DNA of 64,000 nucleotides from Pseudoxanthomonas sp. 3HH-4. Its GTDB lineage: Bacteria; Pseudomonadota; Gammaproteobacteria; Xanthomonadales; Xanthomonadaceae. A model generated the notes under the pieces. It ran no database searches. It was given only the letters and a program-made list of their open reading frames with translations, and was not told where the DNA came from. The number at the start of each line of letters is the position of its first letter. Position 1 is the first letter of the stretch. Where the stretch lies: positions 450,483-514,482 of the forward strand of contig NZ_VFPB01000001.1 of NCBI RefSeq assembly GCF_006716465.1, written 5' to 3'. The translations under genes were made by a program, and so were the position numbers. Below, one piece after another: positions 23,835 through 33,143 of this stretch.

Positions 23835-24856
23835 GGGGTGTCCGTGGTGGCGGGCGGGGTCGCTTCCGCCGGGCACCTTGGCACACCCGACCCGACGACG
23901 CAGTGAATGCAGCACTCCGCCTTCTCGGGTGATCCACTGCCGGGCGCATCCTGCACCGGCGGCAGCGCGCCCGGCAGCTTCGCCAGTTCCGCCGGCGCCT
24001 TGAGCCGCAGGATCGCCGCCCAGTCCTGACGGTTCATGTTGCAGGCCGCTTCGTTGTCGGGGGCGCACAGCGTGCCGTCGCCGATCCGCAGCGGCAGGCC
24101 ACCCCAGAACTCACCGTTGCGGTTCAGCGGCAGCATCCGCATGGTCACGGCCTGCTGCACGTTGCCGCCGATCGCGTACGCGGTGTTGTCGTTGCCCGGG
24201 TTCACCGCCACCACGATGTCGCAATGCATGTCGAGCGGACCGCCACTGCGCAGTACCGGCAGCAGGCCCTCATTGCCGAACAGGCGGCCCGACTGGCGCA
24301 CATAGCAGATCATGTCGCCGACCATCGGCTTGGCCTTCGCCACATCGATCACGTCGAAGGCATTCGTCGACGGGTTCTGGTACGCCGCCTGCACGTAGGT
24401 GAAGTGGCGGCTGGAACCGCGGAAGCCCGGCACCCGGGCTTCGCGCATCACCCACGAGATGAAGGCGGCCGACCACGGCGTATCCACCACGAAGCCGCGG
24501 CAGGCTTCGGCCTGCGGACCGGTCGCCGAGGCATACAGGCAGTCGGTCGCACCGCGGCGATGGCCGATGGCGCCGAGCAGGCCGCTGTCGCGCCAGTAGC
24601 GCGCGACGCGTTGCCAGGCGCGATCGTCGCCGATCGACAACAGCGACGACTCGGCTTCCATCATCGGTGCGTTCGCCAGCCGGCCGTTGCGGTCGATGAA
24701 GGGGCGGTACCACATCAGGTGCTCGCGGCAAGCGACCGCCGCGATGCGGGTGGCGACGTCGGACGGCGTCTGCTGCGACAACTGCGGGCAGGCGTCGGCC
24801 GCGAACGCGGCACCGGAAGACAACAACAGGAACGGCAGCAACAACCATGCACGCAT
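23831..24856 (-). CDS. DUF2272 exported protein
   Basis: 341 residues. A signal peptide (RAWLLLPFLLLSSGAAFAA) is followed by a DUF2272 domain with TPWSAAFISWVMREARVPGF, SSRHFTYVQAAYQNP and PMVGDMICYVRQSGR. The Trp-Ser-Ala-Ala-Phe and GDMI...Y pattern recalls amidase or CHAP-like folds, but this is inference and no triad is assigned. The C-terminal part is Cys- and Pro-rich (AECCIHCVVGSGVPRC). Start ATG 24856 is chosen over GTG 24862 because AAGGA lies at the right distance only for the former. It heads the coupled pair with the lipoprotein and may be in one transcription unit with the DUF2167 genes. Confidence 0.8.
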   Translation of the reverse strand: MRAWLLLPFLLLSSGAAFAADACPQLSQQTPSDVATRIAAVACREHLMWYRPFIDRNGRLANAPMMEAESSLLSIGDDRAWQRVARYWRDSGLLGAIGHRRGATDCLYASATGPQAEACRGFVVDTPWSAAFISWVMREARVPGFRGSSRHFTYVQAAYQNPSTNAFDVIDVAKAKPMVGDMICYVRQSGRLFGNEGLLPVLRSGGPLDMHCDIVVAVNPGNDNTAYAIGGNVQQAVTMRMLPLNRNGEFWGGLPLRIGDGTLCAPDNEAACNMNRQDWAAILRLKAPAELAKLPGALPPVQDAPGSGSPEKAECCIHCVVGSGVPRCPAEATPPATTDTP

Positions 24857-25048
24857 CAGCACATCCTTCGGGGTCCGTGATCCTCTTACGCATCATGCCG
24901 CATCCGCAGGACACGCCGCCGTCACGCGGACTGAAGGTATGGAAATGGTAAGCGGATCGCCGTGATCGATGATGCGCATGGCGCGCCGTCTTGACCTCAA
25001 TCGCGCTTGAGGTCGCACAGTGGTCGCCTGCCGAACAAGGAGTCCGCC

Positions 25049-25888
25049 GTGACCGACACCCTCACCGACATCGCGCTGTACCTGCAACGCCTGGGTCATG
25101 ACCGGGCGCCGCCGCCCACGCTGGAAACCCTGCGCGCACTGCAGCAGCGGCATACCGCCACGTTCCCGTTCGAAACCCTGTCCACCCTGCTGCACCTGCC
25201 CGTGCCGCTCGACCTGCCGGCCATCCAGCACAAGCTGCTGCACGAAGGTCGCGGCGGCTACTGCTACGAACTCAACCGCGTTTTCCTGGCGTTGCTGCAA
25301 CACCTGGGGTTCGATGCACGCGGCCTGACGGCGCGCGTGGTGATGGGGGGGCCGGAGGACGAACTGACTGCGCGCACCCATCTGCTGGTGCTGGTCACCG
25401 TGGACGGCCAGCGCCATATCGCCGATGTCGGCTTCGGCGGCATGGTGCCTACCGCACCGCTGCGGCTGGACACCGAAGACGTGCAAACCACGCCGCACGA
25501 GCCGTACCGCATCACCCGGCACGACGGTCTGCATATCCTGCGCGCGCTGGTGGCCGGCGAGTGGCGGGCGATGTACGTGTTCGACCTGCAACCGCAGGCC
25601 GAGATCGACTACATCGTCGGCAACTGGTATGTCAGCACGCATCCGGACTCGCCTTTCCTGGGCCAGCTGCGCGCCGCACGCACCGGGCCGGGCTGGCGCA
25701 GGACGCTCAACAACGGCAGCTTCGCGCTGCATCGCCTCGGTCATGCGAGCGAACGCCGCAGCCTGCCGGATGCCGATGCCGTGATCGCGGTGCTGCAGGA
25801 TGAGTTCGGCATCCGCGTGCCGGACCATCCCGGCCTGCGTGCCGCCATCGATGCGCGAATGCGAGCGGAGTCCAGCGGCGCGTCCTGA
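25049..25888 (+). CDS. Arylamine N-acetyltransferase
   Basis: 279-residue cytoplasmic enzyme that transfers acetyl from acetyl-CoA to arylamines, arylhydroxylamines or hydrazines. The catalytic triad is complete: Cys72 in EGRGGYCYELN, His111 in ARTHLLVLV, Asp126 in IADVGFGG. Family length is 250-290. The GTG at 25049 is chosen because AAGGAG lies 7 bases upstream. It stands alone, 66 bases before the deacetylase gene. A physiological substrate cannot be deduced. Confidence 0.95.
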   Translation: MTDTLTDIALYLQRLGHDRAPPPTLETLRALQQRHTATFPFETLSTLLHLPVPLDLPAIQHKLLHEGRGGYCYELNRVFLALLQHLGFDARGLTARVVMGGPEDELTARTHLLVLVTVDGQRHIADVGFGGMVPTAPLRLDTEDVQTTPHEPYRITRHDGLHILRALVAGEWRAMYVFDLQPQAEIDYIVGNWYVSTHPDSPFLGQLRAARTGPGWRRTLNNGSFALHRLGHASERRSLPDADAVIAVLQDEFGIRVPDHPGLRAAIDARMRAESSGAS

Positions 25889-25954
25889 GGCGTCTGGCGG
25901 CAGGGCCGTGGCGGACGGTAAGCTCGCCGCTCCCCCGGCTGCCCTGGATCGTGC

Positions 25955-26923
25955 GTGCCTTTCCTCCTGCGTGTACTGCTGCTGTCGGCGTTTGCGTTGA
26001 GCGCGCACGCCGCCGAACCTGATCGCCGCATCGCCATCACCATCGATGACCTGCCATGGCAACGCATGGGCAAGACGCCGGAAGCCGAATTGCCGGCACG
26101 GCACGCGCAGTTGATGGCGCAGCTGGAGCAGGCCGGCGTGCCGGTGGTGGGGTTCGTCAACGAAGGCAAGCTGGAGATCGATGGCCAGGTGCAGCCCGCA
26201 CGCGTGGCGATGCTGCGCGACTGGCTGGAGGCGGGCTTCGAACTGGGTAACCACACCCATGGCCACCTCGACCTGCATGCGGTCGGCCTGCCTGCGTTCC
26301 AGCAGGACATCCTGGACGGCGAGCGCGTGCTGCGTCCGCTGCTGGCGGAACGCGGACAGGAGCCGCGCTGGTTCCGCCATCCCTATCTTCGCGCGGGGCG
26401 CACGCCGGAGGACCGCGCCACGCTGTCGGCGTTCCTCGGCGAACACGGCTACCGCATCGCGCCCGTGACGGTGGACAACGGCGAATGGGTCTGGGCCTTC
26501 GCCTATGCCAACGTGCTGGACGTCCAGCCGGATACGCCGGCGCGCGCCGCCACGCTGGAGCGCCTGCGCCGCGGCTACATCCCCTACATGCTCAACAAGG
26601 TCGACTACTACGAGCGGCAATCGCAGGCGCTGCTCGGCCATGCGCTGCCGCAGGTGTGGTTGCTGCATGCCAACGAGCTCAACGCGGTGGCCTACGCCGA
26701 GCTCGTGGCCGGCGTGCAGCGGCGCGGCTACCGGGTGGTGACGCTGGACGAAGCGCTGCGCGACCCCGCGTATGCCCGCGGCGAGGACGGCTACAACGGC
26801 CGCTTCGGCCCCAGCTGGCTGCACCGCTGGGCGATGGCCGAGAAGAAGCCCAAGGACTTCTATGCCGGCGAGCCGGCAGTGCCCGGATGGGTGCTGGCGC
26901 TGGCAGGCGTGGCATCGGAATAG
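25955..26923 (+). CDS. Exported polysaccharide deacetylase-family protein
   Basis: 322 residues with a signal peptide (FLLRVLLLSAFALSAHA). NodB-homology motifs: AITIDDLPW with the Asp pair near residue 30, then the His-box GNHTHGHLDLHAV (metal ligands HxxxH, near 98-102), and RWFRHPYLRAGRT. Related proteins remove acetyl groups from N-acetylated sugars in the envelope; the Thr-Ile-Asp-Asp-Leu-Pro variant is typical of a separate subgroup of uncertain substrate. The start is GTG 25955, without a clear ribosome-binding site; a later start would cut the signal peptide. A small dyad (TGGTCC / GGACCA, 26951-26966) follows the stop. Confidence 0.88.
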   Translation: MPFLLRVLLLSAFALSAHAAEPDRRIAITIDDLPWQRMGKTPEAELPARHAQLMAQLEQAGVPVVGFVNEGKLEIDGQVQPARVAMLRDWLEAGFELGNHTHGHLDLHAVGLPAFQQDILDGERVLRPLLAERGQEPRWFRHPYLRAGRTPEDRATLSAFLGEHGYRIAPVTVDNGEWVWAFAYANVLDVQPDTPARAATLERLRRGYIPYMLNKVDYYERQSQALLGHALPQVWLLHANELNAVAYAELVAGVQRRGYRVVTLDEALRDPAYARGEDGYNGRFGPSWLHRWAMAEKKPKDFYAGEPAVPGWVLALAGVASE

Positions 26924-27024
26924 CTGGCCCGCGGCGCCGGGTTTCCGCGTTGGTCCCGATGGACCAGGGTGGACCGGAGCGCAGGCCAGGCAGGGCGGAA
27001 CTTCACTTTGCCGGGAACACGCGC

Positions 27025-27276
27025 ATGCAGAAGAAGGTGGACCTGTCGACCCGCCTGGGGCATCTGGTGGAAGTGGTGATCGAGCGGCCCGACGACCGCC
27101 AGCCGTGGTCGCTCGCGGTGCGCGTGCGCGCCGTGCAGGGCGGCGCGTGGAGCGATGCCTGGGTGGATGGAAGCCGCGGCTACTTCACCTGCCATGACGC
27201 GCTGGCCGCGGGGAAGGCGCAGGCAGCGCGCATGATCGACGGCGATGTGCCGGTCAGTCCTCGCGGCGCAGGGTAG
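27025..27276 (+). CDS. Small hypothetical protein
   Basis: 83 residues, no family recognised. Beginning MQKKVDLSTRLGHLVEVV, it is a soluble mixed alpha/beta protein (WSLAVRVRAVQGGAWSDAW, GYFTCHDALAAGKAQAARM). Composition and codon pattern are consistent with a real gene, and it is the only good frame here. It ends inside the convergent response regulator gene with a 23-base overlap. The start at 27025 has only a weak upstream GGGAAC. Confidence 0.55.
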   Translation: MQKKVDLSTRLGHLVEVVIERPDDRQPWSLAVRVRAVQGGAWSDAWVDGSRGYFTCHDALAAGKAQAARMIDGDVPVSPRGAG

Positions 27277-28033
27277 CCAGTTTCAGGAAGGCATCGTGCT
27301 GATAGCGGCTCATGCGCAACTGCTGGCCGGTGTCCATGGTGACGACGTGGTAGCCGTTGAACCACGGGTGGATGTCCTTCACCCGGCGGATGTTGATGAT
27401 GGCCGAGCGGTGCACGCGCGCGAAGCGGCGCGGGTCCAGTCGCGCGGCCAGCGCGGCCATGGTCTCGCGCAGTTCGTGCACGCGGTCGGCCAGGTGCAGG
27501 CGCACGGTGTTGCCACTGGCCTTGATCCAGACGATGTCGTCCACGTCGACCAGCACCACGCGCTCGTCCTCGCGCACGGGGATCCGCTCCAGGTAGGCAT
27601 CACGCTGCTGCAGCGATGCGAGGGCCTGCATGATGCGGGCGGTGGCGTCGGCATCGGCGCCGCGCGCGGTGGCCAGTCGCTGCTTCGCACGGCGCAGCGT
27701 TTCGGCGAAGCGGTCGCGGCTGAACGGTTTGACCAGGTAATCCACCGCGTTCGCCTCGAAGGCGCGCACCGCGAACTGCTCGTAAGCCGTCACGAACACC
27801 GTCGCCGGCATCCGCGACGCACCGATGGTGGCGACCACGTCCAGGCCGGTGATCGCCGGCATCTGGATGTCGAGGAACACCAGGTCCGGCGACAGGTCGC
27901 GGATCGCCGCCACGGCGGAAACGCCGTCCCCGCATTCGCCCGCCACCTCGATGTCCGGGTCCTCGCGCAGCAGCCGCACCACCGCGTGCCGCGCGATGGG
28001 TTCGTCGTCGATCACCACGGCGGTCAGGCTCAT
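27254..28033 (-). CDS. LytTR-type response regulator
   Basis: 259 residues: receiver domain (about 1-120) with acidic pair Asp9/Asp10, phospho-acceptor Asp55 (LVFLDIQMP) and Lys in YLVKPFSRDRF; then a LytTR DNA-binding domain (about 155-259) with DIVWIKASGNTVRLHL and RFARVHRSAIINIRRV. AlgR/LytR-like transcription factor. The ATG overlaps the stop of the sensor kinase gene by 4 bases (ATGA), so the two form a coupled two-component system. Targets unknown. Confidence 0.93.
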   Translation of the reverse strand: MSLTAVVIDDEPIARHAVVRLLREDPDIEVAGECGDGVSAVAAIRDLSPDLVFLDIQMPAITGLDVVATIGASRMPATVFVTAYEQFAVRAFEANAVDYLVKPFSRDRFAETLRRAKQRLATARGADADATARIMQALASLQQRDAYLERIPVREDERVVLVDVDDIVWIKASGNTVRLHLADRVHELRETMAALAARLDPRRFARVHRSAIINIRRVKDIHPWFNGYHVVTMDTGQQLRMSRYQHDAFLKLATLRRED

Positions 28034-29136
28034 GCGGGCACGTGCTCCGGCAATGGATCCTCGTCCATCTCGTGGAACGGCACGCGCAGGCGACAGGCCA
28101 CGCCGCGCGGCACGATCAGGTCCAAGCGCAGGCTGGCCGCATCGCCGTAGAGTTCGCGCATGCGCAGCCGCGTGTTGGACAGGCCGATGCCGTGGCCGCC
28201 GGCATGGCCGCCTTCGTCCAGCGTGCTGTTGTAGTTGCGTACGTCGATGCACAGCGCGTCGCCCTCGCGCCGGCAGTCGATCTCGACGCAGTCGTCACCG
28301 ACATGCTGGCCGATGCCGTAACGGATCGCGTTCTCCACGATAGGCTGCAGCACCAGGCTGGGCACGGCCGCATCCAGCACGTCCGGCGCCACGTGGATGC
28401 GCGTGGTCAGCCGGTCCTTGAAGCGTCGCCGCTGGATGCCGAGATACAGTTCGAGCAGTTCCAGTTCGCGCCGCAGCGGGATTTCCTGGCCGTCGTAGTC
28501 TTCCAGGAACGCGCGCAGCAGTTCGCTCAACCGCAGCAGCATGTCTTCCGCCGACAGCGTGTCCTCGTCGAGCAGGGTGACGATGGCGTGCAGCGTATTG
28601 AAGAGGAAGTGCGGCTGCAGCTGGGTCTTCAGCACCTGCAGCCGCGACTGCGCAAGTTCGGTCGCCAGACGCGTGGCCTCGATCTCGCGCCGCGACTTCT
28701 CGGCCTGGAAATGCAGCAGCTGCTGCACGGCCAGCAAGGTCCAGTAGGCGAGCAGGCCGATGGCGTAGTGCTTGCTGATGAACTGTATGAGTTGCTGGCC
28801 GAAGCTGCTCGGTTCGAACAGCGTCGATACCAGGGCGCCGATGACCACCGCCAACAGGGTAACGGCCAGGCTGTAGCCCACGTGCCGCGCCAGCGCGCTC
28901 AGCCGTGGTGGGAATGGAATGGGATGGCGTTCGCCCAGGCGGAACACCAGCGGCGCGAGTCCCGCCCAGGTCAGCCACTGGATCGACCACCAGCGCAGGT
29001 AGTCGCCGGGAGACCACAGATGGCCGTTGACGGCGTCGTTGACACAGCCCTGCGCAGCGAACACGAAGACCACGACCGCCCAGAGACCCAGGTAGCGGGA
29101 CAGTCGCACCTCCATGCTGCCGAGTCGGATCTTCAT
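28030..29136 (-). CDS. LytS/AlgZ-type sensor histidine kinase
   Basis: 368 residues with four predicted TM helices (about 14-30, 50-66, 84-104, 124-142) and a short coiled coil, then a His_kinase domain with phospho-acceptor His176 in LKTQLQPHFLFNTLHAIVTL, N-box PIVENAIRYGIGQH and glycine motif GGHGIGLSNTRLRM. There is no separate periplasmic sensor, so the membrane part probably senses the signal. The start ATG 29136 is chosen by TM topology; the open frame upstream is not coding-like. It forms a coupled pair with the LytTR regulator. Confidence 0.92.
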   Translation of the reverse strand: MKIRLGSMEVRLSRYLGLWAVVVFVFAAQGCVNDAVNGHLWSPGDYLRWWSIQWLTWAGLAPLVFRLGERHPIPFPPRLSALARHVGYSLAVTLLAVVIGALVSTLFEPSSFGQQLIQFISKHYAIGLLAYWTLLAVQQLLHFQAEKSRREIEATRLATELAQSRLQVLKTQLQPHFLFNTLHAIVTLLDEDTLSAEDMLLRLSELLRAFLEDYDGQEIPLRRELELLELYLGIQRRRFKDRLTTRIHVAPDVLDAAVPSLVLQPIVENAIRYGIGQHVGDDCVEIDCRREGDALCIDVRNYNSTLDEGGHAGGHGIGLSNTRLRMRELYGDAASLRLDLIVPRGVACRLRVPFHEMDEDPLPEHVPA

Positions 29137-29339
29137 GCACGTGTTCCCGGAAGGTGCCGGCATCGTAGGCCCCGCCGCGACGGCCGGGAAGGCGCGAACG
29201 TCACGGACTACGATTCGCCCCGCCGGCACGACGATCCGTCCCGGATCCGTTGCCGTGCGAGTCGACGCGGCGCGAGATGCGGCTGCCCCGGCACGCACAC
29301 TGCGTTGCCGCTGGCACCCTTCCCTCCGGAGATCACGCC

Positions 29340-29738
29340 ATGTGCCGCCTGTCCGTCATCGCCCTCTTTTCCGCCGCGCTGTCCGTCGCCAACGCCCACG
29401 CAGTTGAACGCACCCACTACCTCGACCTGATCAACCGTGCACATGACCGGGTCGTCTCGGTCGCGACCACGCCGGCGGGTGGTACAGCGTGGAACGAACT
29501 GCTGCTGGGCGACGCAGTGGCAGGCGGCGGAGGTGCGGTGACCGTGCAGGTCGCCAGCGACGCCTGCGTGCACGATATCCGGGTGGAGTTCGCCAACGGC
29601 CGTCGCGCGTTGTATCCGGCGGTTGATGTGTGCCGCCATCGCGGCCTGCGCATCCAGCCGCTGCCTGCGCGCGGCGCGAACGGCAGGATGGCGGTGCAGG
29701 ACGATCGAATGCCTGCCCCGCTGCCTGTCGCCGACTGA
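29340..29738 (+). CDS. Exported hypothetical protein
   Basis: 132 residues with a signal peptide (CRLSVIALFSAALSVANAHA). The mature part is about 110 residues, with LINRAHDRVVSVATTPAGG, EFANGRRALYPAVDVCRHRG and two Cys that may pair. No family recognised; the pattern resembles small exported proteins of Xanthomonadaceae. GGAG lies 8 bases upstream of ATG 29340. Convergent with adhP, 13 bases apart. Confidence 0.65.
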   Translation: MCRLSVIALFSAALSVANAHAVERTHYLDLINRAHDRVVSVATTPAGGTAWNELLLGDAVAGGGGAVTVQVASDACVHDIRVEFANGRRALYPAVDVCRHRGLRIQPLPARGANGRMAVQDDRMPAPLPVAD

Positions 29739-29751
29739 AGCCGCCCGCGGC

Positions 29752-30780
29752 TCAGGTGGCGAAATCCAGCACGACGCGGCCTTCGATCTGGCCGGCATGC
29801 ATGCGCGCGAAGATGTCGTTGATGTTCTCCAGCCGGTCGGTCGCCACCGTCGCCGCCACCTTGCCCATCGCGGCGAAGTCCAGCGACTCCTGCAGGTCCA
29901 GCCGCGTGCCGACGATGGAACCGCGCACGGTGATGCCGTTGAGCACCATGCCGAAAATGTCGAGCGGGAACTGCCCCGGCGGCAGGCCGTTGAGCGACAC
30001 GGTGCCGCCGCGGCGGACCATGCCGATGGCCTGTTCGAAGGCCTTCGGCGACACCGCGGTGACCAGCGCGCCGTGCGCGCCGCCGATCTCCTTCTTCAGG
30101 TACGCGACCGGATCGGTGGTCTTCGCGTTGACGGTGACGGTCGCGCCGAGCCGGCGTGCGAGATCGAGCTTGGTGTCGTCAACGTCCACGGCGGCCACGT
30201 TCAGTCCCATCGCCTTCGCATACTGCACGGCCATGTGGCCGAGTCCGCCGATGCCGGAGATCACCACCCAGTCGCCCGGCTTGGTGTCGGTGACCTTCAG
30301 GCCCTTGTACACGGTGACGCCGGCGCACAGGATCGGCGCGATCTCGACGAAGCCGATGTTCTTCGGCAGGTGGCCGACATAGCCTGCATTGGCCAATGCG
30401 TATTCGGCGAAGCCGCCGTTGATCGAATAGCCAGTGTTCTGTTGCGCCTCGCACAGCGTTTCCCAGCCGCCGAGGCAGTGCTCGCAATAGCCACAGGCGG
30501 AATACAGCCACGGAATGCCGACGCGGTCGCCTTCCTTCACGTGGGTGACGCCGGCACCGACCGCGACCACGTGGCCCACGCCTTCGTGTCCGGGAATGAA
30601 GGGCGGGCTGGGCTTCACCGGCCAGTCGCCTTCGGCCGCATGCAGGTCGGTGTGGCAGACGCCGCAGGCCTCGATCTTCACCAGGATGTCACCTGCCGCA
30701 GGACGCGGCACGGGAACTTCCTCGATCACCAGCGGCTTGCCGAACTCCCGCACGACGGCGGCCTTCATGGTGCTGTCCAT
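29752..30780 (-). CDS. adhP: Zinc-dependent alcohol dehydrogenase AdhP
   Basis: 342-residue medium-chain dehydrogenase that interconverts primary alcohols (ethanol) and aldehydes with NAD. Catalytic zinc ligands Cys42 (GVCHTDLH), His65 and Glu66 (PGHEGVGHV) and Cys about 152 (PILCAGVT); structural zinc Cys96, 99, 102 and 110 ([15 protein letters not shown]). Rossmann motif [18 protein letters not shown]. Length and sequence fit AdhP. Met5 is an alternative start. Monocistronic. Confidence 0.95.
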   Translation of the reverse strand: MDSTMKAAVVREFGKPLVIEEVPVPRPAAGDILVKIEACGVCHTDLHAAEGDWPVKPSPPFIPGHEGVGHVVAVGAGVTHVKEGDRVGIPWLYSACGYCEHCLGGWETLCEAQQNTGYSINGGFAEYALANAGYVGHLPKNIGFVEIAPILCAGVTVYKGLKVTDTKPGDWVVISGIGGLGHMAVQYAKAMGLNVAAVDVDDTKLDLARRLGATVTVNAKTTDPVAYLKKEIGGAHGALVTAVSPKAFEQAIGMVRRGGTVSLNGLPPGQFPLDIFGMVLNGITVRGSIVGTRLDLQESLDFAAMGKVAATVATDRLENINDIFARMHAGQIEGRVVLDFAT

Positions 30781-30970
30781 TTTCGATGCTCCTGTACCTG
30801 ATGAAGCTTCACCCTACGCCGGTGGCGTGAGGGGCACGTTGATTCCGATCAACTCCGCCGGCGCACCCGCTGCCGCCCGTCGGACAGGAATCCCGCTGGG
30901 CATCCGCTGCAACACGCTGTACGGTCGTCGTGGCGCCATCCGCGCAACGACGACAGCAAGGCCACTCCCC

Positions 30971-31360
30971 ATGCCCTCACGCACGCCATCGACCGATGTG
31001 GACGCTTTTCTGAGGGAACTGGAGCATCCGCAGGACGCCACGATCCGCCGGTTGCGCGCCGTGATCCAAGCGGCCGATCCGCGCATCGGCGAAGGCATCA
31101 AGTGGAATGCGCCGAGTTTCCACGTGGACGGACATCATTTCGCCACGATGCAACTGCGCCGACGGGACAGTGTGCTGCTGGTGCTTCACCTGGGCGCGGC
31201 GAAGCGCGCGATGCCCGACGGCGCCATCCACGATCCGGACGGGCTGCTGACCTGGTTGGCCGCCGACCGCGCAACCGCGTCCTTCGGCAGCACGCAGGAT
31301 GTGGACGTGCGCGCGGCGGCGCTGCAGGCGCTGCTGCGGCAATGGATGGCCCACGTCTGA
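30971..31360 (+). CDS. DUF1801 (YdhG-like) protein
   Basis: 129 residues, DUF1801-type, a small soluble alpha/beta protein. Typical features: the N-terminal helix DVDAFLRELEHPQDATI, GEGIKWNAPSFHVDGHHFAT and MQLRRRDSVLLVLHLGA. Function unknown; the group is widespread. The start is chosen by family fit (MPSRTPSTDVDAF). Its TGA is part of a dyad shared with the convergent next gene. Confidence 0.8.
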   Translation: MPSRTPSTDVDAFLRELEHPQDATIRRLRAVIQAADPRIGEGIKWNAPSFHVDGHHFATMQLRRRDSVLLVLHLGAAKRAMPDGAIHDPDGLLTWLAADRATASFGSTQDVDVRAAALQALLRQWMAHV

Positions 31361-31378
31361 CGCGGGTGCTTCGCGTCA
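31358..31378. terminator. Short dyad spanning both stop codons of convergent genes
   Basis: TGACGCG, 7-base loop, CGCGTCA: a perfect 7-bp dyad. Its left arm starts with the TGA of the DUF1801 gene and its right arm ends with the complement of the TGA of the TPR-like gene. There is no T-run. It is a possible bidirectional stop. Confidence 0.35.
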
Positions 31379-32956
31379 GATGCCGCCGAGGGTGAAGATC
31401 GGTTGAGGTTCGATGCGGCCGACCGCTGCCACCGCCCGGCGCACGTCTTCGCGGGCCAGCAGGGCGCGCCAGCGGTGCTGCACGGAGACGAACGCGGGCA
31501 GCGCGTCGGGTTCGCGCCAGTCCTGCACAGCCGCAAGCATGTCGCCGCGACTCGCCGGTGCCGCAAGGGCGGCGATCAGGGCCTGCGCCGCGTCGTCCAT
31601 GCGATCGGCTTCGACCAGCGCCCGGATCCAGATCTCCTGCGCGTCGTCGCGATGGTCGCGCAGGTAGTCGAGTGCGCGTCGCGCGGCGGCGCCATCCTGT
31701 TGCTGGACGGCGGCGCAGTGTTCGACGGAGGCTTGCACCATGCGACCGTAGCCGCTCATGTCGCCGACCCGCCCGAGCGCGGCGAGGGCTTCGTCCGGAC
31801 GGCCGCGCTGGCAGAGGAACTGGCCCAGGTTGAGTACCTGGCTGACGTTGGCGCCGCCCGATTCGGCCATCAGCGTGCCGCGGAACAGGTCGGCCTGCGC
31901 GTCGTACAGTTTGCCGAGCCGCCGCTGTGCGATCGCACGGTTGTTGAGCACCCACACGGCGTAGTGCGGATCCTCGAACGCGGGGGCGTCCGCCGGTGCG
32001 GCCGACAGTGAGGACAGGGTCTGGTTCGCCAGCGTGACCACCTCTGCATGCTGGCCCGTCGCCAACAGCGCGTAGCCGAGTTCCATGCGGATTTCGAGAC
32101 TGCGTGGCCGCCTGTCGGCCAGCGTACGCAGGTATGCCACGCGCCGGCGCGCGGCTGCTGCGATGTCGAGTGCCTCGGTGTCGCGGTCGACGACGCCATC
32201 GAAGCGCCGGTCGACGCGGAACTTCACCAGTGCGTCGGGCGAGGTGGTGAGGGCGATGGCGCGGCGGACGCCCTCGGTATCGTCGCGCGCCTGGTACAGC
32301 AGGGCGAGCTGGTACCACAGATCGCCAACGCCCAGCCCGTTGGCATCCCAGCCGGCCTGCAGCAGCGCCTCCAGCAGGTGCAGCCGGATGGGCGCATCCT
32401 GCGGCGCCTGCCGGGCGACGCCCAGCACGAAGTCCGTATCCAGATAGCGGAGCATGCGCGGCCAGCGCACCGCGAAGTCGCGCAGGTGGCGTGCCGCAGC
32501 TTCGTGCGCGCCGTCGCGGTCGTCCAGTTGCGCGAGCAGGTACACGTCGTCCGGATCATCGGAGCCGGCCTCCACGGCGCGGGTGACCCAGCGGCGCGCA
32601 CGCGTGTTGTCGCCGAGGCGGGTCGCCATCCACGCCGCGCGCGACCAGGTCGCCCGCTGGTCGCCAGCGACCAAGGTGGTGAACTCCTGATGCGCCATCA
32701 CTCTGGCGAGCGCGCGGTCCGCTTCGACGGCGTCGCCCTGGTCGCCCAGCGCCAGCGCATCGCGCCATTGCCGCGCGTAGGCCGGCGACACGCCCTGCTT
32801 GCGCTTCTCGCGCGGCGGCGGGCCGTGCTTGCTGAAGGCCGACGCCGAGGGGGGCTGCTGGTGATGCGCGTCGTGTGCGGCCGCGGAAGTGGCGGATTGC
32901 GCCAGCACGCCATGACTTGCGGCCGCCAGGAAGACCGCCCCTATCCACGCCTTCAT
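31376..32956 (-). CDS. Exported TPR-like repeat protein
   Basis: 526 residues with a signal peptide (AWIGAVFLAAASHGVLAQ), a His-rich linker (AAHDAHHQQPPS), then helical hairpins of TPR type almost to the end (for example EIRMELGYALLATGQHAEVV, VWVLNNRAIAQRRLGKLYDA, LNLGQFLCQRGRPDEALAAL). Such proteins scaffold envelope complexes. The start ATG 32956 gives the signal peptide; no clear ribosome-binding site is seen. No partner is visible nearby. Confidence 0.78.
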   Translation of the reverse strand: MKAWIGAVFLAAASHGVLAQSATSAAAHDAHHQQPPSASAFSKHGPPPREKRKQGVSPAYARQWRDALALGDQGDAVEADRALARVMAHQEFTTLVAGDQRATWSRAAWMATRLGDNTRARRWVTRAVEAGSDDPDDVYLLAQLDDRDGAHEAAARHLRDFAVRWPRMLRYLDTDFVLGVARQAPQDAPIRLHLLEALLQAGWDANGLGVGDLWYQLALLYQARDDTEGVRRAIALTTSPDALVKFRVDRRFDGVVDRDTEALDIAAAARRRVAYLRTLADRRPRSLEIRMELGYALLATGQHAEVVTLANQTLSSLSAAPADAPAFEDPHYAVWVLNNRAIAQRRLGKLYDAQADLFRGTLMAESGGANVSQVLNLGQFLCQRGRPDEALAALGRVGDMSGYGRMVQASVEHCAAVQQQDGAAARRALDYLRDHRDDAQEIWIRALVEADRMDDAAQALIAALAAPASRGDMLAAVQDWREPDALPAFVSVQHRWRALLAREDVRRAVAAVGRIEPQPIFTLGGI

Positions 32957-33143
32957 CCGCACGCATGCCCCCATTGCTCCCAGGGGCATTAGAGCGCAAT
33001 CGGGCGCTCGGCGGAATCGGTGCGTATGCCACGCCTGCGCAGGAAGCGTGACGGCGCGCCACCCGTGCAGGACCAAAGACACACGCCGGTGCGTGCGGGC
33101 GCGATGAAACTGGTCATGTCCCGTGATGCTTGGAGAAACGCCA

